From Alphaproteobacteria bacterium (lineage in GTDB: Bacteria; Pseudomonadota; Alphaproteobacteria; Micavibrionales; UBA2020), in assembly GCA_018971405.1 (NCBI GenBank), contig JAGXAX010000055.1:1-8284 (forward strand): a DNA stretch of 8,284 nt, in the 5' to 3' direction. The notes under the pieces are model-generated. The model ran no database searches and had not been told where the DNA came from. It saw nothing but the letters and a program-made list of their open reading frames with translations. This document shows positions 5,440 through 8,284 of this stretch, piece after piece. A program made the translations under genes and the position numbers. Position 1 is the first letter of the stretch, and the number at the start of each line of letters is the position of its first letter.

Positions 5440-6711
5440 ATGACACCCCGACACACCGCTGAAACCGCCGCCCGCTTACGCAAAGAAGAAACGCCGCTCC
5501 GCAAAACGGAGCTGGCGATCAGCAACGTGCTGCGCGGCGGCGTGCTGCTCAGCATCGCGGTGATTCTCGCGGGCATCGTCTGCTTCTACGTAATGAAAAG
5601 CTCCGGCGGCGCGCATTTCTCCTATCCCGACACGCTTTCCGCCCTCTGGCGCGGGCTGGCGCAGGGCAGGCCGCTTGCGATCGTCATGCTCGGCCTGGTC
5701 ATTCTGCTGGCCACGCCGGTCATCCGCGTCGCGGTTTCGATCGCCGCCTTTGCGGTCGAGGGAGACCGCACCTACGTCGGCATCACGGGCATCGTCCTGC
5801 TGCTCCTGCTTTTCAGCATCTTCGGCGTCGGGCAGTGGCTTGGCCACCCCGGGTCGGTCGCCGTGCACGACGATTCGCTGCGCTTTTTCCTCATCGTCCT
5901 TTCAGGCTCGCTGTTCGCGGGGCTGACCGGCGCGCTGGTCGGCCTCGGCGGCGGTGTTTTCATCGTGCCTTTGCTGACACTCGGCTTCCATGTGCCGTTC
6001 ATGCTGGCCGTCGGCGCCTCGATCGTCTCCGTCATCGCCACGTCGAGCGGCGCGGCGGCGGCGTACGTCAGAGACCGCATGACCAACCTGCGCATCGGCA
6101 TGTTTCTCGAAATCGCCACCGCGGCCGGCGCCATCGTCGGCGCGGCCCTGACCGCATATCTTGACGTGCAGGTGCTATTTGTCGTCTTCGGGGCCGTGCT
6201 GCTGGTCTCCGTTCTGCCGCTGGTGACGCGGATGGGCGAAGAGTTCCCCGCGCACGTCGAAAACCACAAGTGGGCGGAGCGGCTGCGCCTGCCCTCGGTC
6301 TATCCGGACCGCCGCGCGGGCGCCGACATCCCCTACAAGGTCGCCCACATCGGGGCGGGGTTCTCCATGATGTGCGTGGCCGGCCTGCTTTCCGGCCTTC
6401 TCGGCATTGGCAGCGGCGTTTTCAAGGTGCTGGCGATGGACACGTTCATGCGCCTGCCGATGAAAGTTTCCACGACGACGAGCAATTTCATGATCGGCGT
6501 GACGGCGGCGGCCTCCGCGGGAATCTTTTTCCAGCGCGGCGACATCGACCCCATGATCGCGGCACCCGTGGCGCTCGGCGTCCTTGCCGGCGCCACGCTC
6601 GGCGCAAAACTTCTCACGCGCCTGTCGAACAAGCATATTCGCATGGTGTTCGCGCCGGTGATCGTGCTGGTCGCGCTCAACATGCTGGCACGGGGCCTCG
6701 GCTGGCTTTGA
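5440..6711 (+). CDS. DUF1634–TauE/SafE fusion membrane permease
   Basis: A 423-residue integral membrane protein. Residues about 22-130 resemble DUF1634: ELAISNVLRGGVLLSIAVIL near the start, then LVILLATPVIRVAVSIAAFA (86-105) and EGDRTYVGITGIVLLLLLF. Residues about 150-420 form a TauE/SafE (DUF81) permease with the two pseudo-repeat signatures GLTGALVGLGGGVFIVPLL (161-179) and GLLSGLLGIGSGVFKVLAM (315-333). A polar linker (about 264-298) separates the halves. TauE/SafE proteins are linked to export of sulfite, sulfoacetate or other small organic anions. DUF1634 is normally a separate small protein encoded beside such a permease, so this is a natural fusion. The substrate here is unknown. The ATG lies at the end of a run of nine A, 9 nt after AAGG. 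The first 20 residues are polar and probably cytosolic. The gene stands alone between the tRNA and a convergent dehydrogenase. Confidence 0.85.
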   Translation: MTPRHTAETAARLRKEETPLRKTELAISNVLRGGVLLSIAVILAGIVCFYVMKSSGGAHFSYPDTLSALWRGLAQGRPLAIVMLGLVILLATPVIRVAVSIAAFAVEGDRTYVGITGIVLLLLLFSIFGVGQWLGHPGSVAVHDDSLRFFLIVLSGSLFAGLTGALVGLGGGVFIVPLLTLGFHVPFMLAVGASIVSVIATSSGAAAAYVRDRMTNLRIGMFLEIATAAGAIVGAALTAYLDVQVLFVVFGAVLLVSVLPLVTRMGEEFPAHVENHKWAERLRLPSVYPDRRAGADIPYKVAHIGAGFSMMCVAGLLSGLLGIGSGVFKVLAMDTFMRLPMKVSTTTSNFMIGVTAAASAGIFFQRGDIDPMIAAPVALGVLAGATLGAKLLTRLSNKHIRMVFAPVIVLVALNMLARGLGWL

Positions 6712-6768
6712 ACGCCTTTCGCGCAATATTGCCCGAAAAAGCGCGGGAAATGTCCGCCGCATCCGGTC

Positions 6769-7827
6769 TTACGGCGCGTTCGGGACATATGCCCCCGCGG
6801 CGGCCCTGAGGGCCTGCGCCGGGGGCGCGTTTACGACATTCAGGGGATGCCCGCTCCGGAAAGCGTGGATGTTGTCTCCCGTCGTGCGCAGGATGCTCTC
6901 GACCGTTTCTTTTGTGCAGAAGGCGATATGCGGCGTCACGATCACGTTTTTATGGTGCAGCAGCGCATGCGACGCCAACAGGGTTTCCGCATCGTGCTTT
7001 TCGGAGAAAGAGACGCGCAGGAATTCCGCCTCCTCGTGTATGGCCGTTTCGTCCGGCAGGACGTCGAGGCCGACGGCGCCGACTTTTCCGGAGGACAGCG
7101 CAGCCAGCAGCGCCTTGATGTCGATGGCCGATCCGACGGAAGTGTTGATGATCGTGACGCCGTCCTTCATGATCCGGAATTCCCTGTCCGACAGAAGGGG
7201 GCCGGCCGCAGCGGCGCCGGAGACGTGCAGGGAGATGATGTCCGACTGGCCCAGCAGGTCCTCCAGGTCGGAGTAGATGAAGCCATACTCCGCCGCGACG
7301 GAGTGGTTCGGACGGATGTCGCAACCGATGACCTCCATGCCGAAGGCGCGCGCGATGCGCGCCGTGCGCATGCCGATCGCGCCCGTGCCGACAATGCCCA
7401 TCGTCTTGCCGCGCAGGTCGAAGCCCTGCAGGCCGAACGGCGAAAAATTTCCCTCGCGCGATTTTTGCGCCGCTTGCGGGATATGGCGGCTGAGGCTCAG
7501 CAGGAGCGAGAAGACGTGCTCCGCGACTGAATCGCAGCCGTAATCCGGCACGTTGGCGACGGCGATGCCGTGCGCGCTGCAGTAGCCGAGGTCGATATGG
7601 TCGAAAGTGCGCGAGCGCGTGGCGATGAATTTCAGCCGCGGCAGGCGCGCAAGGACTTCAGCGCAAAGGTCCGAATAGACGAAGCAGGAAATAACCCGTG
7701 CATCCGCGTATCTGGAGGCGTTCGCGGCGTTCAGCGCCGCCGCGGTCGTGTCATAGTCAATGTCCCCGTAGAGATCCAGCAGGATCTTCGCCTCGGTGTC
7801 GTCCACTTCGAAGAAAACGGTATCCAT
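6769..7827 (-). CDS. D-2-hydroxyacid dehydrogenase homologue lacking the catalytic Arg
   Basis: A 352-residue member of the D-isomer-specific 2-hydroxyacid dehydrogenases (D-lactate dehydrogenase branch), which normally reduce 2-oxoacids with NADH. Seen: GIVGTGAIG (144-152), the dinucleotide-binding loop, with Asp170 ending the second strand (NAD rather than NADP preference); GLDVLPDE with the catalytic Glu260; and VTPHIAF with the catalytic His300. The third conserved catalytic residue, Arg of the usual NTSRG or NTARG motif, is Val231 here (NTSVGSAID); the codon is GTC. The usual STGFDH substrate-loop motif is SRTFDH (72-77). The fold seems intact, but activity on ordinary 2-oxoacids is doubtful. 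It may be a repurposed binding protein or act on another substrate. GGAGG (7835-7839) lies 7 nt before the ATG. It follows the 61-residue gene by 22 bp and is probably co-transcribed with it. Confidence 0.85.
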   Translation of the reverse strand: MDTVFFEVDDTEAKILLDLYGDIDYDTTAAALNAANASRYADARVISCFVYSDLCAEVLARLPRLKFIATRSRTFDHIDLGYCSAHGIAVANVPDYGCDSVAEHVFSLLLSLSRHIPQAAQKSREGNFSPFGLQGFDLRGKTMGIVGTGAIGMRTARIARAFGMEVIGCDIRPNHSVAAEYGFIYSDLEDLLGQSDIISLHVSGAAAAGPLLSDREFRIMKDGVTIINTSVGSAIDIKALLAALSSGKVGAVGLDVLPDETAIHEEAEFLRVSFSEKHDAETLLASHALLHHKNVIVTPHIAFCTKETVESILRTTGDNIHAFRSGHPLNVVNAPPAQALRAAAGAYVPNAP

Positions 7828-7834
7828 GGCAGCG

Positions 7835-7839
7835 CCTCC
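7835..7839 (-). promoter_or_regulatory. Ribosome-binding site of the dehydrogenase homologue
   Basis: GGAGG on the minus strand, 7 nt from the ATG at 7827-7825. It sits in the 22-bp gap after the small upstream gene, supporting translation from a shared transcript. Confidence 0.75.
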
Positions 7840-7849
7840 GGTTTCCGGC

Positions 7850-8035
7850 CTATAGGGCCATTTTGCAGGCTTCCAGTATCCTGTCGACGTTTCTCATCCT
7901 TTCCATGAAATCCTCAGGCGTCAGCCCGGCTGTCCTGCCGCGCGCGTTCGCCTTGCACGTGCATGACAGCATTCTTTCGTTTTGCCGCCGCGTGCCGGCA
8001 AGCCGACCGGCGTCTTGTCCGGATGTGTATCGCAT
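7850..8035 (-). CDS. Small basic cysteine-containing protein of unknown function
   Basis: A 61-residue protein starting MRYTSGQDAGRLAGTRRQNE. It is not recognised as any family. It is rich in arginine (about +5 net), has a CxC pair (SCTCK, Cys25 and Cys27) and a third cysteine near the end (Cys57). Its C-terminal third (LTPEDFMERMRNVDRILEA) looks helical and amphipathic. No signal peptide or membrane segment is present. Possible roles are metal or redox binding, or a partner of the dehydrogenase homologue encoded 22 bp downstream; both are inference. The start is the ATG preceded by AAGGAG (8041-8046) at 5 nt. Longer in-frame starts exist, at 8065 (71 residues) and 8110 (86 residues), but lack such a site, and 8110 lies upstream of the predicted promoter -10. 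The ribosome-binding site and operon position support a real gene. Confidence 0.6.
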   Translation of the reverse strand: MRYTSGQDAGRLAGTRRQNERMLSCTCKANARGRTAGLTPEDFMERMRNVDRILEACKMAL

Positions 8036-8040
8036 GATGG

Positions 8041-8046
8041 CTCCTT
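8041..8046 (-). promoter_or_regulatory. Ribosome-binding site of the small cysteine protein
   Basis: A perfect AAGGAG on the minus strand, 5 nt before the ATG at 8035-8033. It decides between several in-frame starts in favour of the 61-residue form. Confidence 0.7.
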
Positions 8047-8071
8047 CCGTTACCGCTTCGTTCATACCCCC

Positions 8072-8100
8072 ATTATATCGCGTTCGGGGCGTCTGCATGA
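8072..8100 (-). promoter_or_regulatory. Candidate promoter of the small-protein–dehydrogenase operon
   Basis: A perfect TATAAT (8077-8072 on the minus strand), with a weak -35 such as TTCATG about 18 bp upstream. Transcription would begin near 8065, about 30 nt before the small-protein ATG. It would also begin almost exactly at the alternative in-frame ATG at 8065. Confidence 0.45.
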
Positions 8101-8158
8101 ATTCCCCCATCGGGTAAGGCGGCGGCTGAAAAGCGGCGATAATTTGATGGAATTTTTA

Positions 8159-8210
8159 GGCGGTTGCGGCTTTGCGGCGAAAATCCATGAAAGCCCATCG
8201 GGCAACCGCC
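8159..8210. other. Strong two-part hairpin in the divergent spacer
   Basis: GGCGGTTGC (8159-8167) pairs perfectly with GCAACCGCC (8202-8210). Directly inside, GGCTTT (8168-8173) pairs with AAAGCC (8190-8195). This gives 15 bp with a one-sided 6-nt bulge (CATCGG, 8196-8201) and a 16-nt loop. A T-rich stretch (AATTTTT, 8227-8233) follows about 16 nt later, too far for a classical terminator. A GATAAT (8138-8143) upstream could be a weak -10. It may be a small RNA or a leader element. Confidence 0.4.
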
Positions 8211-8239
8211 CGGAAGCAGACTGTTAATTTTTCAGGGCG

Positions 8240-8245
8240 TATAAT
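8240..8245 (+). promoter_or_regulatory. -10 element of the gene at the right edge
   Basis: A perfect TATAAT on the plus strand, 18-24 bp before candidate starts that follow a purine-rich AAGGGAAGG (8254-8262). No clear -35 is seen at 16-18 bp. Confidence 0.4.
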
Positions 8246-8268
8246 GTAGAGGTAAGGGAAGGATGTGC

Positions 8269-8284
8269 GTGCAGATGACGGACA
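8269..8284 (+). CDS. First codons of an unidentified gene (runs off right edge)
   Basis: GGAAGG (8257-8262) precedes a GTG (8269) by 6 nt. An ATG at 8263 and another at 8275 share the frame, reading MCVQMTD to the edge. With the upstream TATAAT this looks like the start of a plus-strand gene divergent from the small-protein operon. Too little is present to identify it or fix the start. Confidence 0.3.

Noticed and set aside
6712..6768. Bidirectional terminator between the permease and the dehydrogenase homologue
   Set aside because: Only a weak CGCGC/GCGCG pairing (6720-6724 with 6741-6745) and the palindrome GCAATATTGC (6723-6732) are seen, with no proper T-run on either side.
8147..8227. 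A 26-codon plus-strand frame (MEFLGGCGF...)
   Set aside because: It has no ribosome-binding site, and the stretch is better explained by the hairpin at 8159-8210. It is kept only as a possibility.
1..8284. CRISPR array, insertion sequence or integrase gene
   Set aside because: No regularly spaced repeats, no terminal inverted repeats with target duplications and no transposase or integrase motif were seen on either strand.

Overview
The window looks like a chromosomal stretch of a GC-rich alphaproteobacterium. The evidence is the hexameric-type citrate synthase, the alphaproteobacterial form of GluRS (HIGG and KLSKR signatures), and a ComEC of about 690 residues with a soluble tail but no metallo-beta-lactamase motif. 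The gltA–gltX–comEC neighbourhood also recurs in that class, as I recall. Genes are densely packed with strong Shine-Dalgarno sequences. Several promoters carry a perfect or near-perfect TATAAT. I cannot name the order or genus.

Layout. Positions 1-420 (minus) hold the first 140 codons of gltA, citrate synthase, which runs off the left edge. Positions 532-1938 (minus) hold gltX, glutamyl-tRNA synthetase, upstream of gltA on the same strand. A 73-bp divergent spacer separates gltX from comEC (2012-4093, plus), an inner-membrane DNA-uptake channel homologue. Two bases after comEC, a convergent GTG-started alpha/beta hydrolase of the class 3 lipase type (4096-4935, minus) ends. Its upstream region is a very AT-rich island with a palindrome over its promoter. 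A tRNA-Ser(GGA) gene with encoded CCA lies at 5153-5242 (plus). It is followed by a hairpin and a 17-bp duplicate of the tRNA 3' end. Positions 5440-6711 (plus) encode a 423-residue membrane protein that fuses a DUF1634-like domain to a TauE/SafE permease. The leader in front of it can fold in two competing ways, one of which hides the ribosome-binding site. Positions 6769-7827 (minus) encode a D-2-hydroxyacid dehydrogenase homologue whose catalytic arginine is replaced by valine. A 61-residue cysteine-containing small protein (7850-8035, minus) precedes it in the same apparent operon. The right end holds a strong hairpin and a plus-strand promoter, then the first codons of an unidentified gene.

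How the genes fit together. gltX and gltA are housekeeping genes of translation and the TCA cycle, and comEC is a conserved neighbour. The right half (hydrolase, permease fusion, dehydrogenase, small protein) is more accessory in character. The points most worth a second look are the switch-like leader before the DUF1634-TauE fusion, the dehydrogenase lacking its arginine with its small partner, the duplicated tRNA end, and the structured element near 8159-8210. None amounts to a demonstrated new system from sequence alone.
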